64,000 nt of DNA, taken from positions 620,001 to 684,000 of the forward strand of contig LSAX01000012.1 in the NCBI GenBank assembly GCA_001557505.1. The letters run 5' to 3'. This document shows positions 1 through 11,737 of the stretch, one piece after another. This DNA comes from Reticulascus tulasneorum. Taxonomy: Eukaryota > Ascomycota > Sordariomycetes > Glomerellales > Reticulascaceae. The position numbers and the translations under genes are program-made. Below the pieces are notes generated by a model, which had not been told where the DNA came from, did no database searches, and saw only the letters and a program-made list of their open reading frames with translations. Numbering within the stretch: position 1 is the stretch's first letter; the number at the start of each line of letters is the position of its first letter.

Positions 1-3000
1 CTCGGCCTCCTCCCACCGGCCCTGGTTCCAAAACGTCGACGCGAGGTTGGCCATGCTCGTCAGCGTGTCAGGATGATCTAGCCCGAGCTTCGTCTTGCGA
101 GTCTCCATCACCTGCACCTCTAGCGTCTCGGCCTCCTCCCACCGGCCCTGGTTCCTGTACGTCGACGCGAGGTTGGACATGCTCGTCAGCGTTGAGGGAT
201 GATCTGGCCCGAGCTTCGTCTTGCTCGTCTCCATCACCTGCACCTCCAGCGTCTCGGCCTCCTCCCACCGGCCCTGCTTGCTATACGTCAACGCGAGGTT
301 GGCTATGCTTGTCAGCGTGTCAGGATGATCTAGCCCGAGCTTCGTCTTGCGAGTCTCCATCACCTGCACCTCCAGCGTCTCGGCCTCCTCCCACGGGCCT
401 TGGTTCTTGTATGTTGACGCCAGGTTGGCTATGCTTGTCAGCGTGTCAGGATGATCTGGCCCGAGCTTCGTCTTGCTCGTCTCCATCACCTGCACAAACA
501 GCGTCTCGGCTTCCTCCCACCGGCCCTGCTTCCTGTACGTCGACGCGAGGTTGGCCATGCTTGTCAGCGTGTCAGGATGATCGGCTCCGAGCTTCGTCTT
601 GCTCATCTCCATCACCTGCACCTCCAGCGTCTCGGCCTCCTCCCACCGGCCCTGGTTCCTGTACGTCGACGCGAGGTTGGCCATGCTTGTCAGCGTCGAG
701 GGATGATCTGGCCCGAGTCTCATATTGCTCTTCTCCATCTCCTGCACAAACAGCGTCTCGGCTTCCTCCCACCGGCCCTGGTTCCTGTACGTCGACGCGA
801 GGTTGGCCATGCTCGTCAGCGTTGAGGGATGATCTGGCCCGAGCTTCGTCTTGCTCGTCTCCATCACCTGCACCTCCAGCGTCTCGGCCTCCTCCCACCG
901 GCCTTGGTTCCTGTACGTCGACGCCAGGTTGGCCATGCTTGTCAGCGTGTCGGGATGATCTAGCCCGAGCTTCGTCTTGCGAGTCTCCATCACCTGCACC
1001 TCCAGCGTCTCGGCCTCCTCCCACCGGCCCTGGTTCCAGTACGTCAACGCGAGGTTGGCCATGCTCGTCAGCGTTGAGGGATGATCTGGCCCGAGCTTCG
1101 TCTTGCTCATCTCCATCACCTGCACCTCCAGCGTCTCGGCCTCCTCCCACCGGCCTTGGTTCCTGTACGTCGACGCCAGGTTGGCCATGCTCGTCAGCGT
1201 GTCAGGATGATCTAGCCCGAGCTTCGTCTTGCGAGTCTCCATCACCTGCACCTCCAGCGTCTCGGCCTCTTTCCACCGGCCTTGGTTCCTGTACGTCGAC
1301 GCCAGGTTGGCCATGCTTGTCAGCGTGTCAGGATGATCTGGCCCGAGCTTCGTCTTGCTCATCTCCATCACCTGCACAAACAGCGTCTCGGCCTCCTCCC
1401 ACCGGCCTTGGTTCCTGTACGTCGACGCCAGGTTGGCCATGCTCGTCAGCGTGTCGGGATGATCTGGCCCGAGCTTCGTCTTGCTCGTCTCCATTACCTG
1501 CACCTCCAGCGTCTCGGCCTCCTCCCACCGGCCCTGGTTCCAAAACGTCGACGCGAGGTTGGCCATGCTTGTCAGCGTCGAGGGATGATCTGGCCCGAGC
1601 TTCGTCTTGCTCGTCTCCATCACCTGCACATCCAGCGTCTCGGCCTCCTCCCACCGGCCCTGGTTCCAAAACGTCGACGCGAGGTTGGCCATGCTCGTCA
1701 GCGTGTCAGGATGATCTAGCCCGAGCTTCGTCTTGCGAGTCTCCATCACCTGCACCTCCAGCGTCTCGGCCTCCTCCCACCGGCCTTGGTTCTTGTATGT
1801 TGACGCCAGGTTGGCCATGCTCGTCAGCGTTGAGGGATGATCTGGCCCGAGCTTCGTCTTGCTCGTCTCCATCACCTGCACCTCCAGCGTCTCGGCCTCC
1901 TCCCACCGGCCCTGGTTCCAGTACGTCAACGCGAGGTTGGCCATGCTCGTCAGCGTTGAGGGATGATCTGGCCCGAGCTTCGTCTTGCTCGTCTCCATCA
2001 CCTGCACCTCCAGCGTCTCGGCCTCCTCCCACCGGCCCTGGTTCCTGTACGTCGACGCGAGGTTGGACATGCTCGTCAGCGTTGAGGGATGATCTGGCCC
2101 GAGCTTCGTCTTGCTCGTCTCCATCACCTGCACCTCCAGCGTCTCGGCCTCCTCCCACCGGCCCTGCTTGCTATACGTCAACGCGAGGTTGGCTATGCTC
2201 GTCAGCGTGTCAGGATGATCTAGCCCGAGCTTCGTCTTGCGAGTCTCCATCACCTGCACCTCCAGCGTCTCGGCCTCCTCCCACCGGCCTTGGTTCTTGT
2301 ATGTTGACGCCAGGTTGGCTATGCTTGTCAGCGTGTCAGGATGATCTGGCCCGAGTCTCGTCTTGCTCTTCTCCATCTCCTGCACAAACAGCGTCTCGGC
2401 TTCCTCCCACCGGCCCTGGTTCCAGTACGTCAACGCGAGGTTGGCCATGCTCGTCAGCGTTGAGGGATGATCTGGCCCGAGCTTCGTCTTGCTCATCTCC
2501 ATCACCTGCACCTCCAGCGTCTCGGCCTCCTCCCACCGGCCTTGGTTCCTGTACGTCGACGCCAGGTTGGCCATGCTCGTCAGCGTGTCAGGATGATCTA
2601 GCCCGAGCTTCGTCTTGCTCGTCTCCATCACCTGCACCTCCAGCGTCTCGGCCTCTTTCCACCGGCCTTGGTTCCTGTACGTCGACGCCAGGTTGGCCAT
2701 GCTTGTCAGCGTGTCAGGATGATCTGGCCCGAGCTTCGTCTTGCTCATCTCCATCACCTGCACAAACAGCGTCTCGGCCTCCTCCCACCGGCCTTGGTTC
2801 CTGTACGTCGACGCCAGGTTGGCCATGCTCGTCAGCGTGTCGGGATGATCTGGCCCGAGCTTCGTCTTGCTCGTCTCCATCACCTGCACCTCCAGCGTCT
2901 CGGCCTCCTCCCACCGGCCCTGGTTCCTGTACGTCGACGCGAGGTTGGCCATGCTTGTCAGCGTCGAGGGATGATCTGGCCCGAGCTTCGTCTTGCGAGT

Positions 3001-3906
3001 CTCCATCACCTGCACAAACAGCGTCTCGGCCTCCTCCCACCGGCCCTGGTTGCTATACGTCGACGCGAGGTTGGCCATGCTTGTCAGCGTGTCAGGATGA
3101 TCTGGCCCGAGCTTCGTCTTGCTCATCTCCATCACCTGCACCTCCAGCGTCTCGGCCTCCTCCCACCGGCCCTGGTTCCTGTACGTCGACGCGAGGTTGG
3201 CCATGCTTGTCAGCGTCGAGGGATGATCTGGCCCGAGCTTCGTCTTGCGAGTCTCCATCACCTGCACAAACAGCGTCTCGGCCTCCTCCCACCGGCCCTG
3301 GTTGCTATACGTCGACGCGAGGTTGGCCATGCTTGTCAACGTGTCAGGATGATCTGGCCCGAGTCTCATATTGCTCTTCTCCATCTCCTGCACAAACAGC
3401 GTCTCGGCTTCCTCCCACCGGCCCTGGTTCCTGTACGTCGACGCGAGGTTGGCCATGCTTGTCAGCGTGTCAGGATGATCTGGCCCGAGCTTCGTCTTGC
3501 TCATCTCCATCACCTGCACCTCCAGCGTCTCGGCCTCCTCCCACCGGCCTTGGTTCCTGTACGTCGACGCCAGGTTGGCCATGCTCGTCAGCGTTGAGGG
3601 ATGATCTGGCCCGAGCTTCGTCTTGCGAGTCTCCATCACCTGCACAAACAGCGTCTCGGCCTCCTCCCACCGGCCTTGGTTCCTGTACGTCGACGCCAGG
3701 TTGGCCATGCTTGTCAGCGTGTCAGGATGATCTGGCCCGAGCGTCGTCTTGCGAGTCTCCATCACCTGCACATCCAGCGTCTCGGCCTCCTCCCACCGGC
3801 CCTGGTTCCAAAACGTCGACGCGAGGTTGGCCATGCTTGTCAGCGTGTCAGGATGATCTGGCCCGAGCGTCGTCTTGCGAGTCTCCAAAACTTGTTTGAA
3901 TGGTAC
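1..3906 (-). repeat. 31 tandem 126-bp TPR-coding repeats
   Basis: Units begin at 1, 127, 253 and so on every 126 bp up to 3781, with no spacing change in the units I checked. Read on the minus strand each unit encodes 42 residues: TLEVQVMETRKT..LGLDHPDTLTSMANLASTYRNQGRWEEAE. Most residues are fixed. Change is concentrated at a few sites: E/F/D before VQ, the ETR/ETS/EMS/EKS segment, L/P/A before DHP, D/S in HP(D/S)TL, and YR/FW/YW/YS/YK before (N/K)Q. The unit at the gene-internal end (above about 3880) is degenerate. The array continues past the left edge, so the copy number is a minimum. Confidence 0.95.
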
Positions 3907-6006
3907 TTCCGCTTCTCTATACCGTCCATCATAGAAAAGACATATTCCATATCCCCATAATAGATCACGCCTATCCTCGTTGTTCCCAACAGCACGACTC
4001 GACTCGATCGCGTAATATGCGTGCGGCATATACGACCTCCACTCCACTCTATTGTCATGACCAATGTCTGCTAGCAACTTTGCCAGTCTTGCGATGACTT
4101 TGCCGGTCCAACCAAGTAGTAATTCTTCCTTCCGGAGCCAATTCCGCGTCGCTAGGTGCACTAGTCGATGGATATCGACATCGGAGTGCGCAGATCGCTT
4201 AGCAATGAATGAGTAGCCTTGTAGCGTCCCCATCGCCTCCATCTCTTTCTTCCGCGATTGACCTGGCGGTAGAAGCGACTGTGGAATATCTTTGGCATCC
4301 ACACAAGCCATGAAAGATAAGTACTCGGCCGCAAGAGGGTCGCGCTGCCGCATCTGCTCGAAGGAGATGAGCCAAGTAGTGGCTACTGGGTTTTTAATAT
4401 CGTGATACCGTCCTTCGTCCTCGAAATCCTCGCTGAGGAGGCTAATCACGTCCTCCTCTTGCTCTTCCAGAAGCGACAGATAGTCCCGCAAGCTTATTCC
4501 ATTCTCGTTGATATATACTGCTGCCTGTACAATAGCTAACGGAAGATAAGTTAATTGGGTAAGTAAAGCCGTTGTCTCTCTTTGATTATCAAGTAGGTCC
4601 TGGTCAACCAGATAATTTCGTAGCAGCAGCTCGCCGCCGACTTTGTCCATTTCCGACATTTCTACTACGTTGCGGCTGGCAAGCTTAACGGCCGTCTTCT
4701 TATCACGTGTCGTAAAGATGATAGACCCGTGGCTACTTCTTGGGAGGTAGTCAATCAGACGCCCGGGTTCCTGCTGAAGTTTGTCTATCCAGATGTTAAC
4801 ATCATCGGCATTGTCAAATATTAGAAGCCACTGGCCAGCGCTCTCGCTGCTTAGGTAGTCCTGCACGAGCTTCCTTATGTCAGCCTTATCACGGTCGCAT
4901 CCGGGTATGCCAAGCTGCTTGGCGGCATTAAGAAAGGCCTGCGCAAGGCTCTCTCTACTTGTTGCAGGTATCCAGATGACTGAGCAGTCCTTATGTTTGT
5001 CCTTTATTCGATAGGCTAACTCAAGCGCGAGCTGCGTCTTACCAACCCCGCCAAGCCCTGTGATTGCGACCTTCACGGTCTGAAGTCCTGTGAAGAGCAC
5101 CTCGCTAAGCTTCTTCAACTCGGATTCGCGGCTGGTGAAGGAAGGATTTCGTTCGAATGGCACGATCCAAGTGTGGTTTTTAGCTATAGATAAATTAGCA
5201 AATCAATAGAGGCGGATTTAAAAGAACTTGATGGTTGATATACTCTCATGGCGGATTGTATCCTCATGGCCCATCACATCACCGATCTCTTTCCTAAGCC
5301 GACGAACTGCATGTGCCTTCCCTTCGCCATATATAAGTGGCATGAAAATACCGAAAATGCCGAGAAGAGCGTATGCCCAATCTTCCTCGTAAGTAGTCTG
5401 CCGTTTCTCAGCCCATCGGAACCGCTCCTCGGTTTCAAATTCAGAGAGGGAGGCTCCACGGAGTGCTAGAATGGCAATCCCTGTGATTTCGTGGATCTCA
5501 TTCTCAAGAGAACTCTTGTCGCCAAGTCGACGTCCATCATTAGTGAAGAACTCAACAGATGCCGGCGCTATAAGCTCCTGAAGCGTCCAGCCTCGAGTAA
5601 ACCATTTACTAGCCCGAAAAGCCGGCTCCCATGCGAGCTTAGACTGCTGACTACTCTCAGATGTTGTAGCCGACACATCTGATAAGTACACGTAGCATCT
5701 AGTGGCATTTTGATACCAGCGGAACATAGAGTTGATTGACTTGGAGAGCTCGTTAATGTCTGATTTGTTGATGCAGCAAGTGTCTACCCAGCAGTAACAT
5801 AGGCCGTCTCGGCTCGCTTGTTCTACGCAGAATCTGATCTTGTCGTATCCAGCCTTGTCGCTCCCAGTGCCGGTATCCAGGTCTTTAAAAGTGGCCTCTT
5901 GGCCATCGGGCCCCCATGTGTGCGACAGTATGGCGTACTGGGGAATATCAGAGACTAGATCCTTGGTCAGGCTGAACTTGCCTTCGCTGCAATATATGAG
6001 TCGCAT
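1..6006 (-). CDS. HET - NB-ARC - TPR NLR-type protein, 3' end off the window
   Basis: A fungal NLR-like signalling protein of the type linked to heterokaryon incompatibility and immunity. Exon 1 (5244-6006) encodes a HET domain: start MRLIYC, then YAILSHTWG, CYCWVDTCCI, RGWTLQELIAP and YALLGIFG. A 60-nt intron (5184-5243, GTATAT...CTATAG, branch TGCTAAT) leads into exon 2, which I found open in the same frame to position 1. It continues with WIVPFERNPSF and an NB-ARC domain: P-loop GLGGVGKTQLALELAYR near 5010-5065, Walker B WLLIFDNADD near 4830, IIFTTRD near 4700 and YLPLAIVQAAVYI near 4530. From about 3900 to the edge it is a TPR array (kinesin-light-chain-like, 42-aa units). About 1,980 residues are visible and the stop lies outside. 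It starts 424 bp from a divergent STAND gene. Family assignment is firm; the recognised ligand is unknown. Confidence 0.92.
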
Positions 6007-6430
6007 GGTCTAGAACAGCGTTGATCAACGAACGGGTCAATCGGGAATCGCAAACGATGGTCGCTATCGAGCTCGATATCGATAGCGGAAGCACAGTTGA
6101 AAGAGGTAGAAGAATTATTACGCTGGTTGGAGATTATGGTCGTACAAGGCAAGGCTGGCTGGCAGGCAGCATGGCCCCCCACACGAAGCATACTTAGGTA
6201 CCTAGGTACCTAATCCAGGTTCGGGTTATCAGCTAATCACCCCTGTCGATGTTACCCTCCATGGTATTGCGCCCCACCACGGGTTTCCTGGCTGAAAACC
6301 AGACAATGATGACCAACGCAGCCATCCTTTGGATCTCGTCATGTCTTGATTCTTTGCATCTCCACATCAGCTTCGAGTCGTCGAATAAACAGGTCTTCCG
6401 GTCGCCGGCCTCTCCACTTGCCTGCTCCGC
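6007..6430. promoter_or_regulatory. Divergent promoter between the NLR and STAND genes
   Basis: This 424-bp interval lies between two divergent start codons (6006 minus, 6431 plus) and has no coding evidence. It contains a perfect 20-bp palindrome at 6194-6213 built from TTAGGTACC, TA and GGTACCTAA arms. The shared position suggests common regulation of the two NTPase genes. That is inference from layout only. Confidence 0.5.
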
Positions 6431-7291
6431 ATGGACCCGTTGTCCGTGACGGCTAGCGCCGCCGGTATCATCTCGTTGGGCATCCAGGCGACCAAATCCC
6501 TCGTCGACTACTACTCGGCTTATAAGAGCCAGAAATCCGATGTCGCCGGCGTCGTCAAGAAGCTAGAACTTCTTCTCGGCTTGCTCCAGATTTCGCGTAA
6601 GCAGTTGGACGAACGCATATTCCGCGCCGGCGACCAAGATCTGCTCGACAAAATTGAAAGCTCAATTCAATTTTGCAACGAATGTGTCGACGAACTCCAG
6701 TTCGGGAGCAAAAAGTTCGGGGGCGAGACTGACACCGCCAGAAGGCCCATCGGCGGCAAGCGGTCTTTCGCCCAGACTGCTGCGTACCGATTGATATACC
6801 CTCTCCGACAGAGCACGCTGCAAAAACTTAACGAGAACGTGGAGGAGGTCGTCTCGCATTTATCCCTAGCGCTACAGCTACTGCAGGCCAAAGATATCGG
6901 CAATATCCAAGATGACGTCGAGGACACAAAGGCACTGCTTGATCTGGTTAGAGCCGACCAGATCGAGGGGAAGACCCGCGAGTGGCTAAAGGCCCCCGAT
7001 GCCACCATCAACTTCAACGACGCTTGCAAGAAGAGGCACAGTGGCACCGGCCTCTGGCTCACCGGGGGTTCCTCGTTTGCTCTCTGGCTCGCAGAGCCCA
7101 ATTCCCTCTTGTGGCTCAAAGGCTTCGCCGGCTGCGGCAAGTCGGTCTTGTGTTCCACCGTCATCCAGCACGTGGCTCGGCATCGGAGGTCTAGCCGACG
7201 CATCGGCATCGCATTCTTCTTCTTCACCTTCAACGACTTGGCTGACTGGGCAATCAGATTAGCACCACGAGCGCCAGAGTTGGTAATATGA
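6431..7291 (+). pseudogene. Truncated STAND (fungal N-terminal domain + NACHT fragment)
   Basis: The first ~190 residues match the helical N-terminal domain common in fungal STAND/ankyrin proteins (start MDPLSVTASAAGIISLGIQ, then a VDYYSAYK segment). The P-loop strand LLWLKGFAGCGKSVLCSTV follows at about residues 226-244. The next family element begins normally (IGIAFFFFTFND) and is then lost: the tail (LADWAIRLAPRAPELVI, stop at 7289-7291) is unlike the family, and Walker B and the sensor and repeat regions are absent. The full family is usually more than 900 residues, against 286 here. The break near 7240 lies where a convergent transcription-factor gene begins on the other strand. It could be a functional short protein, but I think a rearrangement relic is likelier. 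Confidence 0.65.
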
Positions 7292-7394
7292 CCGTTCATT
7301 GTGAGACTTTGGCTCCCTACGGGCAAGTTTACACGACCAGGTTTTCTATAGCCTGTCGACAGTTCAATCGAAGGTTTTCTTATATTAGGCAAAT

Positions 7395-9324
7395 TTGGCA
7401 TAATATGATAAGAAGTTATCATAGCGGTCAACTTTTTCAAGTAGTCTAGTTCATGATCAAGGAAGGCAAGATCGTGCTGGACCCATATTCGCTGGAGAAT
7501 ACTCCGAAGTCCATGCAAGCTCCTCAGACTTGAGGTCTTCATTGTCCTCTCAATGAGCTCTAAAATGAGCATCCTTCGATCATCCGTCTTAGCCTTGTAT
7601 CCAACAATTAATAGTGGAAATGCTAGGTTGAAAGTTTCCAAGCCGCCAATGATTGTAAAAGCTCTGTCAACCATGGTGTCAATTTGCAAGGAGGTTCCTG
7701 AAAAGTTCCGCGATGCCCTCCTCAGGTAGATCAGAGCAGCTAGCCTATATATCTCTAGTGTAGCCACCTGCGTTTTGTTCAACCCGGACGTAGTATTCGT
7801 AATATCTTCTCGGACCGATAGGTCAATATCATTTATCCTGTTCTCGAGACACCATAAGGAATTCTCATATTCCATGCTGTGGTATGTCGAGCTTGTTGGT
7901 TCGAGTATCGTCTCGAAGATGAGATATAGAAGCCGAAGGATTTCATGTGAGCAGCCTAAAACACCTTTTATCTATATTGTATTGGTAATTAATAAAGTGC
8001 GAAGGTGAAGTTTTGAAATATTTCCGCCTTACCTCTCGTCTCTGGCAGGCTGCCCAGCCTAGTTGTTCGCAATTGCCTACTGGTTTGATAACTTTTCTGT
8101 ATACCGTAGGCTCTATGAATGTATGCCAATGCCGAAGGCTAAACTGGTTTATGACTGCATGATAATCCACCCAGTCTAGGATTCTGGAAAACTCACCGTG
8201 GACCATTTGACTGCCCAAATCTGTATGGTCGATCAAATACTTTGCTCCACTCAGGTACCCTAGCACGTGTATCCTGATTAGCAATCTTTTCAGACAATCC
8301 ATTTGTCTCCTGCACGAATAGATAACGGAGGAACTGATACAATAGACTGCGCAAATCACTTTAGGCCAAACAGGTCTCGAAAATAAGAAGGTAATTTGCT
8401 ACTTACAGAACCATTGGTTTGACGTATCAGGCGTATCGAGCATCTTCAGAGCTAGTCAATATTCAAATAGTGTTAGATGTATATTGGAACTTAGAAATAC
8501 CTCAAAGTGGCAGAGTATCATACCAGCCGCAATATTTTGGATGATTCTAGGACCTTCCCTATAGGGTCTGCCGGTTGTTACCAGTGTGCGTAGAGCGCGC
8601 GCTTTTAACCGATAAGCTTCAGATTGCAGGCCGTGACGGTGGAGTGACGAGAGTGCCAAAGCCGATTGCAGCACCGCCATAGAGGATAGCGAACTATCTG
8701 AAAGAGCTAGGCGTAGCAGAAGACCCAAGAATTCATTCTCATCGGTGTCGAAATTGGCTAGTGTAGAAGAAGCCGTATACTTGACTGCAGGCATTAGTTT
8801 TCGTGGAGATCTACGAGTATCAATAGGCTTACAATAATCAAGAAGTTCCCTTTCCTCATGGGCTAGTTGGATGGGGAGTCATGACAGCGCAGCAGGTGGG
8901 TCAGATCGCTTTATCACTAATAGTCCTGTATGGCCACGAAGACCTACCATGGGGAGTGTCAGCTACATTCAAGCAGTCGACAGTAGATGACCAGACCTTG
9001 ACTCGCGGCAAGATAATCATGGAGCTGGATATCCCACGAGGTGGCATTAACAAAGCTCGCATGAAAGACACTCTGCGTAACACTAGACCTATCCTGGTTA
9101 TGTGTCAAACTTCTCTTCGTGTTATTGGCCCTCGGCCAGGATAGCCGCAAGCCGTACTGACAAACCCTGCCAAACCTGACACACTTCGAACAACGCGGAT
9201 GCCCGTGGTTGCACAATGCTCTTGTATCTATAATGCTTGAGCGATCAGCCACCAGAAGGGATGGTATGGGTAAAGCAGCTACCGCTTCCGTACCCTTACA
9301 AGCCCAGCATGAGCTAGCATTCAT
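7395..9324 (-). CDS. Zn2Cys6 transcription factor with fungal TF domain (multi-exon, possibly decayed)
   Basis: Exon 1 begins at ATG 9324. Removing a 66-nt intron (9228-9293, GTACGG...TATAG) gives a perfect zinc cluster with C-x2-C-x6-C-x6-C-x2-C-x6-C spacing (CWACKDTRALC, NHGHPRCSKC, VRFGRVC), followed by YGLRLSWPR. Later exons carry typical C6-factor segments: NATSWDIQLHDYL (near 9030), LLDYF joined to KYTASSTLANFD across intron 8785-8832, LLLRLALSD and AAGMILCHFE, intron 8444-8500, then FSRILDWVDYHAV and FSLRHWHT (near 8150), CSHEILRLLYLIFETILEPTSS (near 7900), and a C-terminal WVQHDLAFLDHELDYLKKL (near 7450). Not every joint can be spliced in phase, notably around 8040-8100 and 8840-9000. 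No stop follows the conserved end, and the frame runs on antisense to the STAND fragment. Family is sure; exon edges and intactness are not. Confidence 0.72.
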
Positions 9325-9996
9325 TTTGACCAAGGCACCGGAGAAAGGCGGGCGGTGGAATCTCGTTACAGCGATTGCTCGATTTATGGAGACGGAGTTT
9401 TAGGATTGTTTCCTTGAGTTCCCCATCTAGAAGCTGATAATGAATAAGCATGAAGAAAAGAAGAAAAGAAGAGGAGCAAGAAAGTTGCCATCTTTCTGCT
9501 CAGGGTTACCGGGGCATGCTGCATTCCGGCAAGTGGGCCAGAACTAGTTAGGCGCCTTACCATTCTTCCTCATTCCAGAAACCAGTCAACTTTTTTGTAT
9601 TTAAAGTGGACTCTACTTAGGCGCTCTGGGCCTAGCGTCTCATAGTTACTTCAAGGCCTGTGGGAATGCATCCGCTATACCAGTTTACCCCTGATATGGC
9701 AGACAATTGAAGCGCGATCCGTGAGAATCTGCGGAAAACACGACTCGCAAACAGTATGGAGATTGGAAATCAAATGGAAGGAGAATGTGATGTTCTGAGA
9801 GTGATTAGGAATCAGGATGAATGGGGCACAGGATGCTCTGAGAAATGTTTCTGGGCAATATAAAACACCTTACTGCTCCTGATATCTAGGTTCATCAGCT
9901 CCACGACTGGCCACTACCATATCGGTATGCACTAAGCTCAATCTCAGCTTCAACTCCTTACAAAATTCTTTTACCAGCCATAAGTTTTAAGTACCA
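9325..9996. promoter_or_regulatory. Intergenic region with TATA box for the dehydrogenase gene
   Basis: No gene is visible in this 672-bp interval. A TATAAAA at 9859-9865 lies 132 bp before the ATG at 9997 and is followed by a pyrimidine-rich leader, a plausible core promoter. The left part would be the upstream region of the minus-strand zinc-cluster gene. Confidence 0.5.
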
Positions 9997-11041
9997 ATGT
10001 CTTCGTACGTGATCACAGGAGTATCTAAGGGCTTGCGCAGGTATCATCCTGCCTGACATACGGAAGCAACTGCTGACAAGTTACTAACTTAGTTTGAGTT
10101 CCTCCGACAGCTCTCAGAAGACCCAAATAATACCATCTTTGGTCTCGTACGGGATAAAGTGGCCACCGAGGCAAAGGTCGCCGCTGAAATTCCTCGGAAG
10201 AATATTCACATCATCCAGGCAGATACAACGGACTATGAGGCATTGAAGGTGAGCTGGAGGATGTGTTCGAAGAAGACGAGCCCGATCTGACGTGATAACC
10301 CTAGGAAGCAGCTCATTTAGTTTCTGAGAAAACGAGCGGGAGCCTGGATTACCTGATTGCCAATGCCGGACTTCAGGAAACCAGGACTGGCTTGGTTGGC
10401 TTCGATACCCTGTAAGTTTCAATCACAAAAGAAATATTGTCAGGGAAGTTCGAATCGTTATTGATTCTTCCCCTTAGGGCCAGCGATCCGGCAGACCTCG
10501 AAGAGGATTTGATTGACCACTTCCGAGTCAACGCTGTCGGTCCCGTCCATCTTTGCAACACATTCATGCCGTTGATCCTAAAAGGTCGCGCCAAGAAAGT
10601 CATTGCCATCTCCACGGGAATGTCGGACACTATCATGACGACAAAGGCCGATTTATTCCAATGCACATCTTATGCCATGAGCAAGGCATCTCTCAATGTG
10701 GCTGTGGCCAAATTCAGCGCCTTATACCGTGAGCGAGGCGTTCTTTTCATGAGCATATGTCCTGGGAGCGTATCCACCGGCAATATTAAGATTGGTACGC
10801 AGTCCTCTGATTATTTGAATGTAATGACCTTGCTAATAAAAATTTAATAGAAACCGAGGAGGATCAAGCGAAGGCGATGGCCCTGTTTGCCAAGCTTAAA
10901 ATCTATCAACCCAATTTCAAGGGTCCTGATACGCCAGAGGATGCTGTCAAATCAGTCTTGGCCCTCGTGGAAAAAGCTACTGTCGACGGTGGCTATGCGG
11001 GCGCTTTCCTTTCCCACAAAGGTAACAAGGAGTGGCTTTGA
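9997..11041 (+). CDS. Short-chain dehydrogenase/reductase (SDR), five exons
   Basis: An NAD(P)-dependent oxidoreductase of the classical fungal SDR type. Exons: 9997-10040, 10093-10248, 10305-10411, 10478-10794 and 10851-11041, with GT-AG introns of 52-66 nt. Visible elements are MSSYVITGVSKG (N-terminal nucleotide-binding strand), LDYLIANAGLQ (NAG motif), VNAVGPVHLCNTF, VIAISTGMSD (catalytic Ser), SYAMSKASL (YxxxK) and SICPGSVSTG. The natural first splice (10041-10092) leaves exon 2 (FEFLRQLSEDPNN) one base out of phase. An alternative donor at 10021 (GTATCT) restores phase for a 264-aa product but removes VSKGLR, part of the TGxxxGxG loop. The gene is therefore either a recent one-base indel allele or uses an odd splice. 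Substrate unknown; no direct evidence ties it to the NRPS 6 kb away. Confidence 0.85.
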
Positions 11042-11737
11042 GATTGCTTGATACTCGGTTAGGTTTGGTGACAGTCGTCCTATAATGGAAGTTTGTGCTG
11101 CGCAAAGCCTGGAGATTCATCAACATCGCTACGCTGTAATTAATTCGCCACAAGTCTATTGTTTCCACTGATATCAATGACTTAATCGCTAGTATCATGA
11201 CGATCACGTAGGCCGATCAGCTAATCGGCGAGCCCTCTCACTTGTCACCGCACAATAGAAGATAACATCCCACAGTCTAGTCTTTCGAGTCGGTCTATGA
11301 TTCCTCCAAGGAGGCAAGGTTAGACTTATGGAGCGATATGTGAGCCGCATGATTAGCAAGACCAGAGAAGATTTTCTCACACAGAAAGCAGATGCCTAAA
11401 GGCACTTCAAAGCGGTTGGTTGGAGCGTTGGCTTCAGTTGATGAGTTACTGTAACAACAATATCGGTAAAATTGTGAGAACAGCTCTTGTCGACTAATCT
11501 AATGCATACATGATAACACGCAGCTTGCAAATTGGTTGCACATTTCGGCATCCATAAATAGTACATTTAATGCCCAGTGGTTACTCGGTCCCGCTCCCTT
11601 AAATAAATCCTACAAATATCACTTTAACCTCAATTTAGGCTCTGCAGGATGCTCTCAACGTCTACGCTAGCGCACGGCGGTACGACTAGGCTACCAAGCT
11701 CGTAGGCTAGTTTAATGAATGGGCCGGGGGGGAATGA
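11042..11737. other. Intergenic, no gene seen
   Basis: AT-rich sequence between the SDR stop and a GC-rich coding relic. I see no convincing reading frame, RNA gene or repeat. Confidence 0.5.

Noticed and set aside
192..3899. Plus-strand open frame of 1,235 codons (Ser/Pro/Arg-rich)
   Set aside because: It is the antisense of the TPR array. The minus frame gives clean TPR units continuous with NB-ARC and HET; the plus frame is open only because of the repeated GC-rich codons.
1..3906. CRISPR-like regular repeats
   Set aside because: The repeats are directly adjacent 126-bp units without spacers and encode TPRs in a eukaryotic gene.
6667..7240. Minus-strand frame antisense to the STAND gene as part of the transcription factor
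   Set aside because: It has no family similarity and opposes a well-recognised STAND coding sequence; it is run-on frame after the conserved end of the factor.
8881..9144. Plus-strand frame over the zinc-cluster gene
   Set aside because: It overlaps exons of the minus-strand Zn2Cys6 gene, whose cysteine pattern is exact after splicing.
9997..11041. SDR as the trans-acting release reductase of the NRPS
   Set aside because: It is a small classical SDR without a carrier-docking region, lies beyond a gene-poor stretch and the 2EXR relic, and shows a damaged start; location alone is not evidence.
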